Part shown: in pieces, positions 1 to 7,196 of the stretch
Position numbering within the stretch: position 1 is the first letter of the stretch
How the letters are laid out: each line of letters opens with the position of its first letter
From: an uncultured Eubacterium sp.
GTDB taxonomy: Bacteria; Bacillota_A; Clostridia; Lachnospirales; Lachnospiraceae
DNA length: 13,619 bases
NCBI GenBank assembly: GCA_947653505.1
Contig: CANTHI010000032.1
Span: forward strand, 1-13,619
Direction: 5' to 3'
Made by a program: the position numbers and the translations under genes
The notes under the pieces: generated by a model
Seen by the model: the letters and a program-made list of their open reading frames with translations, nothing else
Told to the model about the DNA's origin: nothing
The model's database searches: none

Positions 1-1
1 T

Positions 2-79
2 CCAGATATGAATAAGGCGTATCGGCCTTTTATGACAGGGGATTTAATGAAAGAGATTATATATTTCAGCTTTTGCTAA
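2..79 (+). CDS. C-terminal end of an unidentified protein (partial)
   Basis: An open frame enters from the left edge and ends at TAA 77-79, giving 25 visible residues that finish in KEIIYFSFC. The next gene's ribosome binding site starts two bases after this stop, which is the spacing expected inside an operon and is the main reason to believe the frame is coded. No family can be recognised from so short a tail. Confidence 0.45.
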   Translation, partial: PDMNKAYRPFMTGDLMKEIIYFSFC

Positions 80-91
80 GAGGAGTATGTT

Positions 92-487
92 ATGGCACAT
101 GATTTTAATCATAAAAGAAGGCCTTCGCAGGGAAGGACAACAGGTTTTTCAAACCGCCCGGGAAAACGGAGGCATGTCCAGACAGCCGGACTATCCAGAC
201 GTCAGATGCCTGCTTCATCCGGGCGTCAGATGCCAGTTTCATCTGGAGGGAGAAAGATATCTTTACAGCGGAAAGGAGGGCTTTTCTGGAATATAGGCTC
301 TCAAATTCCCTGGGAACGGGTTCTGCCAATTCTTTTATCGTTGCTTAGCATTGCAGCTGTAATTGCCGCGCTCTGGATCTTTCGGGAGGCCATCACTGCG
401 TTTTTGACGCAGATCCTGACATGGGTTTTGACGATAGCGGTCATTGTGGCTATTGTGAAGTATTTTTTGTCCCCTCCGAGATGGTGA
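92..487 (+). CDS. small protein with a basic N-terminal tail and two membrane segments
   Basis: 131 residues, not recognised as a named family. The start is set by AGGAG at 81-85, six bases before the ATG; an ATG at 87 opens another frame and is too close to that site. Residues 1-62 are hydrophilic and rich in Arg, Ser and Gly, with a short internal duplication (RRQMPASSG / RQMPVSSG). Residues about 77-98 and 102-124 are hydrophobic and look like a transmembrane hairpin separated by FREA; the protein ends SPPRW. The basic tail suggests that the N terminus stays in the cytoplasm (positive-inside rule). It follows the upstream partial gene closely and sits 75 bp before the first BspA-like gene, so co-transcription is plausible. 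A role in localising or exporting the leaderless repeat proteins downstream can be imagined but nothing in the sequence shows it. Confidence 0.75.
   Translation: MAHDFNHKRRPSQGRTTGFSNRPGKRRHVQTAGLSRRQMPASSGRQMPVSSGGRKISLQRKGGLFWNIGSQIPWERVLPILLSLLSIAAVIAALWIFREAITAFLTQILTWVLTIAVIVAIVKYFLSPPRW
200..247 (+). repeat. 24-bp in-frame tandem duplication
   Basis: Two adjacent 24-bp units (200-223 and 224-247) match at 20 of 24 positions and encode RQMPASSG / RQMPVSSG in the basic tail of the small membrane protein. The differences are point substitutions, so this is an old slippage duplication. Confidence 0.8.
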
Positions 488-562
488 CGTACGAATGCAG
501 CTGTTTTTTGAAAGAGAATATGCGATAGATGAATAAAATGTTAAAAGGGGGATATCAGGATC

Positions 563-3400
563 ATGGAGAAGGAACGGTTTATATCTGAAAGCTGGGGTCC
601 GCGGCGTACCGTTTATCACAATGACAGTCTGCCAGATCATGCAGTATTTAACTCGGTTGTCGATCATCCGGAATTTGGTGACGAGCGGCAGTTTGTGAAG
701 ATTGCGGAGAAGGGACAGGCATATACAGACCATATCCGGCTGGAGGGCGGAAAGCAGTATGAGGTCTGTATTTATTTTCACAATGATGCGGATAAGAAGT
801 ATAATAAAAGGGACTATGGACAGGCAGGGATTGCCCGGCATGCAAAGGTATCATCCAGTTATCCAAAAAAAATCAAAGAGGGGGAGGCAGATATCCAGGC
901 AGCGGTCACTTTTGGGGAAGAGGAGGTGATGACAGTCTGGAGCAAAGTATCAGTCAGCGCATTTGAGCCGCTGGCAATCCGTTTTGTGGAGCATTCGGCC
1001 AGGATACAGATGTATAAAACTGACATGGAAGTGAACGGGTGGGAGCTTCCGGAAGAGGAATTGTTTTCAGAAACAGGAACGTTTTTGGGCGTGCATAAAC
1101 TGGACGGGACGATTCGGGGGAGCAATAGTACAGCGGGAAGAGTCGTTTATACAATCAAAGTATATGATATCAGGAACAATATCTTACGGGTGGACAAAAG
1201 TGAGGGTACGAAACAGTATATGCTCGGGACACCGGTGCTGTGTGCAGAAATTGTTTCTGTTACTTTTCTGGATACACTGGCAGGGGCGCCACAGAGTCAT
1301 TGGGATGTTTCCAGGGATGGGAACGGAAGCGTTATCGCATGGGCAGAAAAAATGGAAGACGGATATGCTTTTTTTATCGCGGGGGAAGGCGGCGTAGCAG
1401 CCAATCCGGATAGTGCGAATTTGTTCCGTGACTGCTGCAGGCTGAAAAGTATTCAGTTTCAGGATTGCTTTGATATGTCGCAGGTAACGAATGCGAGGAA
1501 TATGTTTTACCAATGCAGCAGTCTCACAGAATTAGATACCAGTGGGCTTGGCTTGTCACAGGTTACAAATATAGGGACAATGTTTGGCCAGTGCAAATCG
1601 CTGAAAAGGCTGGATTTGAGCGGAGTTGCTACTTCAAAGGTAACAAATATGAGGAATATGTTTTCTGGCTGTGAGAATCTTGTCAAATTAGATGTGAAAG
1701 GGTTTGATACCTCTCAGGTTCAAAATATGGAGAGCATGTTTAGTGGCTGCAGCATCTTAAAAAACGTGGATGTTAGCAGCTTTGATACATCAAAAGTAAC
1801 TAATATGGCATGGATGTTTAAAGGATGCGGGAATCTGGCGGAACTGGATGTGAGTAAATTTGACACCACGAAGGTAACGAACATGAAAAGCATGTTTAGT
1901 GGGTGCAGTGGTGTGAAAAAGCTGGATATCAGTGGTTTTGATATCTCACAGACAACGGATATAAGTTATATGTTTTATAATTGCAAAGAAGTAGAGAAAC
2001 TGGATGTAAAAGGCTTTGATACATCTCAGATTAAAAATATGGAGTGTCTGTTTTATAACTGCAGCCATTTAAAAGAACTGGATGTCAGTAGTTTTGATAC
2101 ATCAAAAGTGAATAGCATGGGCTGGATGTTTAGAGACTGCGGGAATCTGACGGAACTGGATGTGAGTAAATTTGACACTGCGAAGGTAACGAACATGAGA
2201 GACATGTTTTGTGGCTGCAGTAGTGTGAAAAGGCTGGACATCAGTAGCTTTAATACTTCAAAAGTGACCAATATGGGCTGGATGTTTAGGGATTGCGGAA
2301 GTCTGACGGAACTGGATGTGAGTAAATTTGACACTACGAAGGTAACGAACATGAAAAGCATGTTTAGTGGGTGCAGTGGTGTGAAAAAGCTGGATATCAG
2401 TGGTTTTGATATCTCACAGACAACGGATATAAGTTATATGTTTTATAATTGCAAAGAAGTAGAGAAACTGGATGTAAAAGGCTTTGATACATCTCAGATT
2501 AAAAATATGGAGTGTCTGTTTTATAACTGCAGCCATTTAAAAGAACTGGATGTCAGTAGTTTTGATACATCAAAAGTGAATAGCATGGGCTGGATGTTTA
2601 GAGACTGCGGGAATCTGACGGAACTGGATGTGAGTAGATTTAATACTGCGAAGGTAACGAACATGAAAAGCATGTTTAGTGGGTGCAGCAGTGTGAAAAA
2701 GTTGGATATCAGCGGTTTTTGTACTTCACAGGCAACGGAAATGAGTTATATGTTTTATAATTGCAAAGAAGTAGAGGAACTGGATGTGAAAGGTTTTGAT
2801 ACATTCCAGGTTGAAAATATGGAGAGTTTGTTTTATAACTGCGGCGCTTTAAAAGAACTGAATGTCAGTGGTTTTGATACATCAGAAGCGGTAAATATGA
2901 GCTGGATGTTTTATGGTTGCGGAAGCCTGGCGGAACTGGATGTGAGCAAATTTGATACTGCGAAAGTAAGAAACATGAAAAGTATGTTTAATGGTTGCAG
3001 CAGTGTGGAAAAATTAGATGTCAGCGGTTATGACACTTCACAGGTAACGGATATGAGCTATATGTTTAAAAACTGCAAAAAGCTTAAAGAGATTTCTGTA
3101 AAGAGATTCGTTACATCGGATGTTACAAATATGAAGCATATGTTTTACGGGTGTAGCAGCATGAGACGGCCGGATACCAGCAGCTTTAATATGCTGAAAG
3201 TTGTAAATAAAGAAGACATGTTTTTTGGGTGTATAGAGCCAGTGAAAGAAAAAAAGCCAGAAGGAAACGAACCGGGAGTTATCAAAATCAGGTCGGATCA
3301 TATTCCGCAGCAGTTGGATGAAATCCTGAGTCAGTTTGAAGAAGATAGGAAAAAGAAATCATCTAAACATTACTTAGCAGAAAAAATGGAAATACGGTAA
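563..3400 (+). CDS. BspA-like DUF285 leucine-rich repeat protein, long paralog
   Basis: 945 residues; ATG follows AGGGGG at 546-551. Residues about 15-215 form a domain (DHAVFNSVVDHPEFGDERQF, YEVCIYFHN, LPEEELFS, HKLDGTIRG) resembling one I know from secreted surface proteins of Firmicutes and Actinobacteria. Residues about 215-313 are the lead-in typical of BspA-family proteins (WDVSRDGNGSV, then AGEGGVAANPDSANLF). From residue 314 there are 22 complete 26-residue repeats of the pattern MFxxCxxLxxLDVSxFDTSxVTNM (DUF285 / PF03382 type). The last about 55 residues are a charged Lys/Glu-rich tail. The family is usually surface-located and adhesive, but here no signal peptide, membrane segment, LPXTG or other anchor is visible. 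An in-frame TAA at 542-544 excludes an upstream extension, and no start codon lies between it and 563. Nearly every repeat carries one Cys at a fixed position. The gene heads a pair with the shorter paralog 76 bp downstream. Fold and family are well supported; location and function are not. Confidence 0.9.
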   Translation: MEKERFISESWGPRRTVYHNDSLPDHAVFNSVVDHPEFGDERQFVKIAEKGQAYTDHIRLEGGKQYEVCIYFHNDADKKYNKRDYGQAGIARHAKVSSSYPKKIKEGEADIQAAVTFGEEEVMTVWSKVSVSAFEPLAIRFVEHSARIQMYKTDMEVNGWELPEEELFSETGTFLGVHKLDGTIRGSNSTAGRVVYTIKVYDIRNNILRVDKSEGTKQYMLGTPVLCAEIVSVTFLDTLAGAPQSHWDVSRDGNGSVIAWAEKMEDGYAFFIAGEGGVAANPDSANLFRDCCRLKSIQFQDCFDMSQVTNARNMFYQCSSLTELDTSGLGLSQVTNIGTMFGQCKSLKRLDLSGVATSKVTNMRNMFSGCENLVKLDVKGFDTSQVQNMESMFSGCSILKNVDVSSFDTSKVTNMAWMFKGCGNLAELDVSKFDTTKVTNMKSMFSGCSGVKKLDISGFDISQTTDISYMFYNCKEVEKLDVKGFDTSQIKNMECLFYNCSHLKELDVSSFDTSKVNSMGWMFRDCGNLTELDVSKFDTAKVTNMRDMFCGCSSVKRLDISSFNTSKVTNMGWMFRDCGSLTELDVSKFDTTKVTNMKSMFSGCSGVKKLDISGFDISQTTDISYMFYNCKEVEKLDVKGFDTSQIKNMECLFYNCSHLKELDVSSFDTSKVNSMGWMFRDCGNLTELDVSRFNTAKVTNMKSMFSGCSSVKKLDISGFCTSQATEMSYMFYNCKEVEELDVKGFDTFQVENMESLFYNCGALKELNVSGFDTSEAVNMSWMFYGCGSLAELDVSKFDTAKVRNMKSMFNGCSSVEKLDVSGYDTSQVTDMSYMFKNCKKLKEISVKRFVTSDVTNMKHMFYGCSSMRRPDTSSFNMLKVVNKEDMFFGCIEPVKEKKPEGNEPGVIKIRSDHIPQQLDEILSQFEEDRKKKSSKHYLAEKMEIR
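1868..2168 (+). repeat. 301-bp perfect direct repeat, copy 1
   Basis: Identical by direct reading to 2336-2636, 468 bp downstream, which is exactly six 78-bp units. Identity stops at 1867/2335 (C/T) on the left and 2169/2637 (A/G) on the right, with high similarity continuing outside. The identity includes synonymous positions, unlike the other repeat units. Confidence 0.93.
2336..2636 (+). repeat. 301-bp perfect direct repeat, copy 2
   Basis: Second copy of the 301-bp identical segment beginning at 1868, in the same frame and orientation. It covers most of repeat units 11 to 15 of the protein. Confidence 0.93.
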
Positions 3401-3476
3401 GTGGCACCGGGGCAAAATGAAAGATATTAAATATGAGAAAAAATAGCAGAAATATCCATAGGAGAAACGAAAGGAT

Positions 3477-4862
3477 ATGGCTAAAATGGACAATTATGTA
3501 TTGAGTCTGGGAGGCCGCGGAACGGAGTGCGCAGTCTTTCATTATGATGATCTGCCTGATCATGCGGTGTTTAATTCGGTTATTGATCATCCGCAGTTTG
3601 GAGATGAGCGTCAGTTTTTGAAAATAGCTGAAATAGGGCAGCCGGTCCAGAACAGCCTGGAACTGGAGATGTATAAACGGTATGAAGTATCTATCTATTT
3701 TCACAACAATGCAGACAAAGAATACAATAAGAAAATAAATGCACGCAGGGGCATTGCGCTTCATACAAAAGTATCTGCAGATTTTCCGAAGGTGATCATG
3801 GGAGGTACCGCGAGTTTAAAGGCAGCGGTTAGATTTGGAGAAACAGTTCCAATGATTGCTTTTCATGAAATACAGGTTTCGGCTGCTGAGCCTATAGCGT
3901 TGCGTTGTGTGGAGCATTCTGTTAAAATCCATACATATGAGGCAGCATGGGATGTGAATGGTATGGAGCTTCCGGAAGAAGAGCTGTTTTCTGAGGAAGG
4001 GACTTTGGTAGGGATTACAAAGCTGGATGGAACGGTACGCGGAGGAGAAAAATATGCAGGGAAGGTTGTTTATCTGTTAGAGACTGTCAGCATTTTTGAG
4101 CAGTTTCAGAACATTTTGCGGGCAGACCGGATGAAAAAGGGGCAACAGAGAAAGAAATATCTGCTTGGAGTGCCGATATTGTGCAAAGAGGTTACTTCCA
4201 TTACCTTTCTGGATTCTATGGAAGGGGCGCCGCAGGAGAGATGGGATGTGTCAGAAGCCGGGGATGGCAGTGTTTTCGTATGGAGTAACAGAGAAGGCAG
4301 CAGATGTGAAGTTTTTATAGCTGGAGAGGGTGGGGTGATAGCCAATCCGGATTGTTCCGATCTGTTTAGGGATTGCAGCAGGCTGGAAACGATCTGCTTT
4401 CATCATCATTTTGATACATCTTTGGCGACGGATATGAGGAACCTGTTTTATGGCTGCAAAAATCTCAAAGAGCTTGATCTGGATGGGCTGGATACTTCAC
4501 AGGTGTTGGTTATGGGGCGTATGTTTTGCCAATGCAGCGGGCTGGAAAGATTAAATGTGGGCAGACTGGATACGTCCAGAGTAAAAAATATGAGATGGAT
4601 GTTTGGCAATTGCCGGAGCCTGAAAGAATTGGATCTTAGCAATTTTGATACTTCACAGGTAAAAAATATGAATGGGATGTTTATCCGCTGCAGCATGTTG
4701 GAACGATTAGAGATGGGAAGATTTGTATTAGAAAATGTGACGGATATGGATTATATGTTTTGGGATTGCAGATCATTGCAGGGAATAGATTTTGATTATT
4801 TTCAAAGCGCACGGATAGCAGATAAAAAGTATTTGTTCCGTGATACAGCAAATCAATCATGA
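3477..4862 (+). CDS. BspA-like DUF285 leucine-rich repeat protein, short paralog
   Basis: 461 residues, with a suitable AGGAG at 3460-3464, twelve bases before the ATG. The N-terminal half aligns throughout with the longer neighbour: DLPDHAVFNSV, HPQFGDERQFLKIAE, YFHNNADKEYNK, NGMELPEEELFSEEGT and TKLDGTVRGG all have close counterparts. A BspA lead-in follows (ERWDVSEAGDGSVFVW, AGEGGVIANPDCSDLF), then an 81-bp first repeat at 4362 and five 78-bp repeats from 4443, ending abruptly inside the next unit at LFRDTANQS. As in the long paralog there is no signal peptide or anchor, and an in-frame TAG at 3459-3461 prevents extension upstream. The pair looks like an old gene duplication after which the first copy expanded its repeats, or this one lost them. 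Transcription probably ends at the terminator at 5030-5076. Confidence 0.9.
   Translation: MAKMDNYVLSLGGRGTECAVFHYDDLPDHAVFNSVIDHPQFGDERQFLKIAEIGQPVQNSLELEMYKRYEVSIYFHNNADKEYNKKINARRGIALHTKVSADFPKVIMGGTASLKAAVRFGETVPMIAFHEIQVSAAEPIALRCVEHSVKIHTYEAAWDVNGMELPEEELFSEEGTLVGITKLDGTVRGGEKYAGKVVYLLETVSIFEQFQNILRADRMKKGQQRKKYLLGVPILCKEVTSITFLDSMEGAPQERWDVSEAGDGSVFVWSNREGSRCEVFIAGEGGVIANPDCSDLFRDCSRLETICFHHHFDTSLATDMRNLFYGCKNLKELDLDGLDTSQVLVMGRMFCQCSGLERLNVGRLDTSRVKNMRWMFGNCRSLKELDLSNFDTSQVKNMNGMFIRCSMLERLEMGRFVLENVTDMDYMFWDCRSLQGIDFDYFQSARIADKKYLFRDTANQS
4443..4832 (+). repeat. five in-register 78-bp DUF285 units
   Basis: Equivalent L/MF codons fall at 4443, 4521, 4599, 4677, 4755 and 4833, exactly 78 bp apart. 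The unit just before (4362) is 81 bp long, the same irregularity as in the long paralog, so the lead-in predates the gene duplication. Units differ at many synonymous sites, showing no recent expansion here. Confidence 0.9.
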
Positions 4863-4886
4863 ATCGTAAGCAAATAATAGGATAAA

Positions 4887-4934
4887 TCTGCGCCTGACTT
4901 TTCTCAGGAGTATCGCTCAAAAATCAGGTGCAGA
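4887..4934 (+). other. imperfect hairpin with an alternative inner pairing
   Basis: Arms 4887-4902 and 4919-4934 pair over 16 positions with one G-T and one mismatch. The left-arm CCTGA (4893-4897) can instead pair with a nearer TCAGG (4904-4908), so two exclusive structures are possible. Neither is followed by a T run, so it is not a standard terminator. It lies between the short BspA-like gene and the true terminator. Confidence 0.55.
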
Positions 4935-5029
4935 CCTTAAGGGGACGCTGTAGTGAGTGGTGTTATAAAAACTGTTCCTTTGGACAGAAATCAGAGTATT
5001 AGTTCTAAATAAATTCACAGCACATATAT

Positions 5030-5076
5030 ATAGTCATGGGACAACTTTCAGAATATGTCCCGTGACTATTTTTTTT
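5030..5076 (+). terminator. Rho-independent terminator after the BspA-like genes
   Basis: Arms 5030-5043 and 5056-5069 form a 14-bp stem with one G-T pair around a 12-base loop, and the right arm runs straight into eight T residues (5069-5076). It separates the repeat-protein block from spoIIIAA, which starts 38 bases later. Confidence 0.92.
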
Positions 5077-5114
5077 GAGATCCAGATGCGCAAAAAGAAA
5101 GGAGCAGCACTGAT

Positions 5115-6077
5115 ATGAATCATATTTTAAAAATATTTCCATTACATATCCGGGAAGAATTAAAAAAAGTACTGGAACAGCTGGATGATACGGAACAGCT
5201 GGAAGAAATCCGTATCCGGGTCAGCCAGCCGATGATGTTTTTAACGGACCGCGGTGAATACTTTTTCAGCTTAAAGGACAGCTATCTGACGAAAGATACA
5301 CAGAATGCCTATGTGGTAACGTCACATGATATTAGCGATATGATTGTATTTATCAGCCGTTATTCACTGTTTGCGTTTGAGGAAGAGATTCGCAATGGGT
5401 TTATTACACTCGAAGGAGGGCACAGGGTAGGACTGAGCGGACAGGCAGTATTTCAGGAAGGATGGATGCATACGATCCGCAATATTTCTTATTTGAATAT
5501 CCGTGTCAATCATGAAAAAAAGGAATGTGCGAGACGTCTGATTTCTTATCTGTACCGGTATCCGTCTGAGAAACAGTCGGGCATTTATAATACGATGCTG
5601 ATTTCGCCGCCAGGAAGAGGCAAGACGACATTGCTGCGGGATTTTATCCGGCTGCTTTCAAATGGAACCAGAGAGCATAGCGGACTCAAGGTCAGTATTG
5701 TGGATGAGCGTTCGGAAATTGCGGGCTGTTACCGTGGGGTTCCGCAAAATGATGTGGGGATGCGGACCGATGTGCTGGACGGCTGTCCGAAATCCAGCGG
5801 TATGATGCTGCTGATCCGTACGATGTCGCCGCAGGTGGTGGCAGTGGATGAGCTTGGATCAAAAGAAGACGTGGAGGCGGTCGCTTATGCGGTTCACTGT
5901 GGCTGCAGCATTCTGGGCTCTGTCCATGCCAGGGATCTGGAGGAAGTGAAAAAAAAGCCGGTGCTGCGGGAGTTTTTAGAGCAGAAGTTTTTTGAGCGTT
6001 ATCTGGTCATCGATAAAAAAGAAACGGGTGAGCGCAGCTACCAGCTGTATAACGCAAAGCAGGAGCTGCTATGTTAA
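5115..6077 (+). CDS. spoIIIAA: stage III sporulation protein AA, ATPase of the SpoIIIA channel
   Basis: 320 residues, about the usual family length. SpoIIIAA is a cytoplasmic mother-cell ATPase related to type II/IV secretion ATPases and is thought to power the SpoIIIA-SpoIIQ channel during engulfment. Walker A is PPGRGKTT at residues 165-172 with Lys170. VDERSEIA at 196-203 is a conserved family motif, and VVAVDE at 241-246 is Walker B. GGHRVGLSG (101-109) is another family hallmark. The start has AAAGGAG about ten bases upstream (5098-5104). Its last seven bases overlap the next gene. It follows a strong terminator, so it needs its own promoter, yet I found no clear sigma-E sequence between the terminator and the start. 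Confidence 0.97.
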   Translation: MNHILKIFPLHIREELKKVLEQLDDTEQLEEIRIRVSQPMMFLTDRGEYFFSLKDSYLTKDTQNAYVVTSHDISDMIVFISRYSLFAFEEEIRNGFITLEGGHRVGLSGQAVFQEGWMHTIRNISYLNIRVNHEKKECARRLISYLYRYPSEKQSGIYNTMLISPPGRGKTTLLRDFIRLLSNGTREHSGLKVSIVDERSEIAGCYRGVPQNDVGMRTDVLDGCPKSSGMMLLIRTMSPQVVAVDELGSKEDVEAVAYAVHCGCSILGSVHARDLEEVKKKPVLREFLEQKFFERYLVIDKKETGERSYQLYNAKQELLC

Positions 6078-6589
6078 AGCTGCTCGGATGTATCTGTATT
6101 CTGGCGGCGTCTACAGGAATGGCATATAGCTGTACAGCCGGACTGTATGGAATGATGCGCCAGACTGAGCTGCTGGCAGAGCTGCTTACCGCGATTGAGG
6201 GGGAGCTTACTTACAACCGCTGTCCGCTGCCTGAGCTTTTGATACATCTGTCGCGGCATATGAAAAAGCCTTATGGAGAACTGCTATTGCAGGTCAGCAG
6301 TCAGATGGAAGAGAATCGGGAGGCGGATATTCCGGTGATCTGGAGGAAGGTCTGTGAAAAACTGCGCAGACAGATGAATCTCGCGCCGGATGCGTATGAG
6401 GTGCTGCTCCGGGTTGGGGAAGTGTTTTCCTATACTTCCCTGGAATCGTCCCTGCAGCTGCTGCAGCCTGCGCGGAAAAGGCTGGACGCGGTAATCCAGA
6501 GCCAGTATGCGGATTTTGCAGGGAAAAGAAAGCTGTATTGCTGTCTTTGCTATACGGCAGGGCTGTTTTCCATTATTATACTATTATGA
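6071..6589 (+). CDS. spoIIIAB: stage III sporulation protein AB
   Basis: 172 residues, normal for the family. AGGAG (6061-6065) inside the end of spoIIIAA sets the ATG and the two frames overlap by seven bases, a sign of translational coupling. Hydrophobic segments lie at residues about 3-22 and 155-172, with a helical Glu/Leu-rich body between them. This gives the family layout of an inner-membrane protein whose soluble domain is related to the type II secretion protein GspF and is thought to sit with the SpoIIIAA ATPase. The stop codon overlaps the ribosome binding site of spoIIIAC. Confidence 0.95.
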   Translation: MLKLLGCICILAASTGMAYSCTAGLYGMMRQTELLAELLTAIEGELTYNRCPLPELLIHLSRHMKKPYGELLLQVSSQMEENREADIPVIWRKVCEKLRRQMNLAPDAYEVLLRVGEVFSYTSLESSLQLLQPARKRLDAVIQSQYADFAGKRKLYCCLCYTAGLFSIIILL

Positions 6590-6600
6590 GGAGAGAGCAT

Positions 6601-6795
6601 ATGAGTATTAATCTGATCTTTAAGATTGCGGCGGTCGGCATTATCGTATCTGTATTAAGTCAGGTGTTAAAACACAGCGGAAGGGATGAGCATGCGTTTT
6701 TAATCAGCCTTGCCGGACTGATGGTTGTTTTATTCTGGGTCGTGCCGTATATTTATGAACTGTTTGAAACGATGCAGTCGCTGTTTACTTTATAA
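6601..6795 (+). CDS. spoIIIAC: stage III sporulation protein AC
   Basis: 64 residues with two membrane helices (about 5-21 and 33-55), the standard size and shape of SpoIIIAC, a small membrane component of the SpoIIIA channel. The frame is open from 6538, but the start is placed at the ATG at 6601 because GAGGAGAG (6588-6595) lies just upstream and the resulting N terminus, MSINLIFKIAAVGI, is typical of the family. The gap to spoIIIAB is 11 bases. Confidence 0.95.
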   Translation: MSINLIFKIAAVGIIVSVLSQVLKHSGRDEHAFLISLAGLMVVLFWVVPYIYELFETMQSLFTL

Positions 6796-6812
6796 AAAAG
6801 CGGGGTGGAGCG

Positions 6813-7196
6813 ATGGAGATATTAAAAGTGGCGGCGCTTGCGGTCAGCGGCGTTCTGCTGGCGCTGCTGTTAAAGCAGACAAAGCCGGAATACAGTGTAT
6901 TGCTGAGCATGGCAGTCTGTATCTGCATATTTTTGTATCTGCTTGGCAGTCTGCAGACTGTGCTGGGATACCTGAGTGAGCTGAAAGCACAGGTAACGAT
7001 CGACGGGGTGTATCTGGATACTATTTTGAAAATGCTTGGAATTTCCTACATTACCCAGTTTGTGTCCGATCTGTGCAAGGATGCCGGCTACAGCGCCATA
7101 GCCAGCCAGATTGAGCTGTTCGCGCGGGTTTCCATTTTATTCCTGAGCTTTCCGGCGTTGCTTGCGCTTGTGGAAATGATAGGAGATGTGCTGTGA
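6813..7196 (+). CDS. spoIIIAD: stage III sporulation protein AD
   Basis: 127 residues. It begins MEILKVAALAVSGVLLALLLKQ, close to the usual SpoIIIAD N terminus, and has three or four hydrophobic segments (about 5-20, 28-50, 72-85 and 105-125). It is an inner-membrane channel component related in sequence to SpoIIIAC. GGGGTGGAG lies just before the start. The TGA stop overlaps the GTG start of spoIIIAE. Confidence 0.95.
   Translation: MEILKVAALAVSGVLLALLLKQTKPEYSVLLSMAVCICIFLYLLGSLQTVLGYLSELKAQVTIDGVYLDTILKMLGISYITQFVSDLCKDAGYSAIASQIELFARVSILFLSFPALLALVEMIGDVL

Larger units (their letters stand above)
1502..3217 (+). repeat. tandem array of 22 in-register 78-bp DUF285 units
   Basis: Stepping 78 bp from the MF codon pair at 1502 lands on the equivalent codon of every unit up to 3218, with no register shift over 22 units. 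A preceding unit starting at 1421 is one codon longer (81 bp). Units group into a four-unit super-repeat of 312 bp: units 6-9, 12-15 and 16-19 share the order S-G-C-S / YNCKEVE / LFYNC / DCGNL-type, and units 3-5 resemble 7-9. Confidence 0.95.

Noticed and set aside
508..537. Possible promoter TTGAAA, 18 bases, AATAAA before the long BspA-like gene
   Set aside because: The -10 box matches only four of six positions and the genes look co-transcribed; too weak to annotate.
1502..3217. Regular direct repeats that might suggest a CRISPR array
   Set aside because: The 78-bp period is continuous coding sequence with a protein-level consensus and no unique spacers.
3418..3447. Nine-codon frame (MKDIKYEKK) between the two BspA-like genes
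   Set aside because: No ribosome binding site and no reason beyond chance in an AT-rich gap.
5001..5031. CATATATAT (5023-5031) as a sigma-E -10 box for spoIIIAA
   Set aside because: No matching -35 box at 13-15 bases, and the strong terminator lies between it and the gene.
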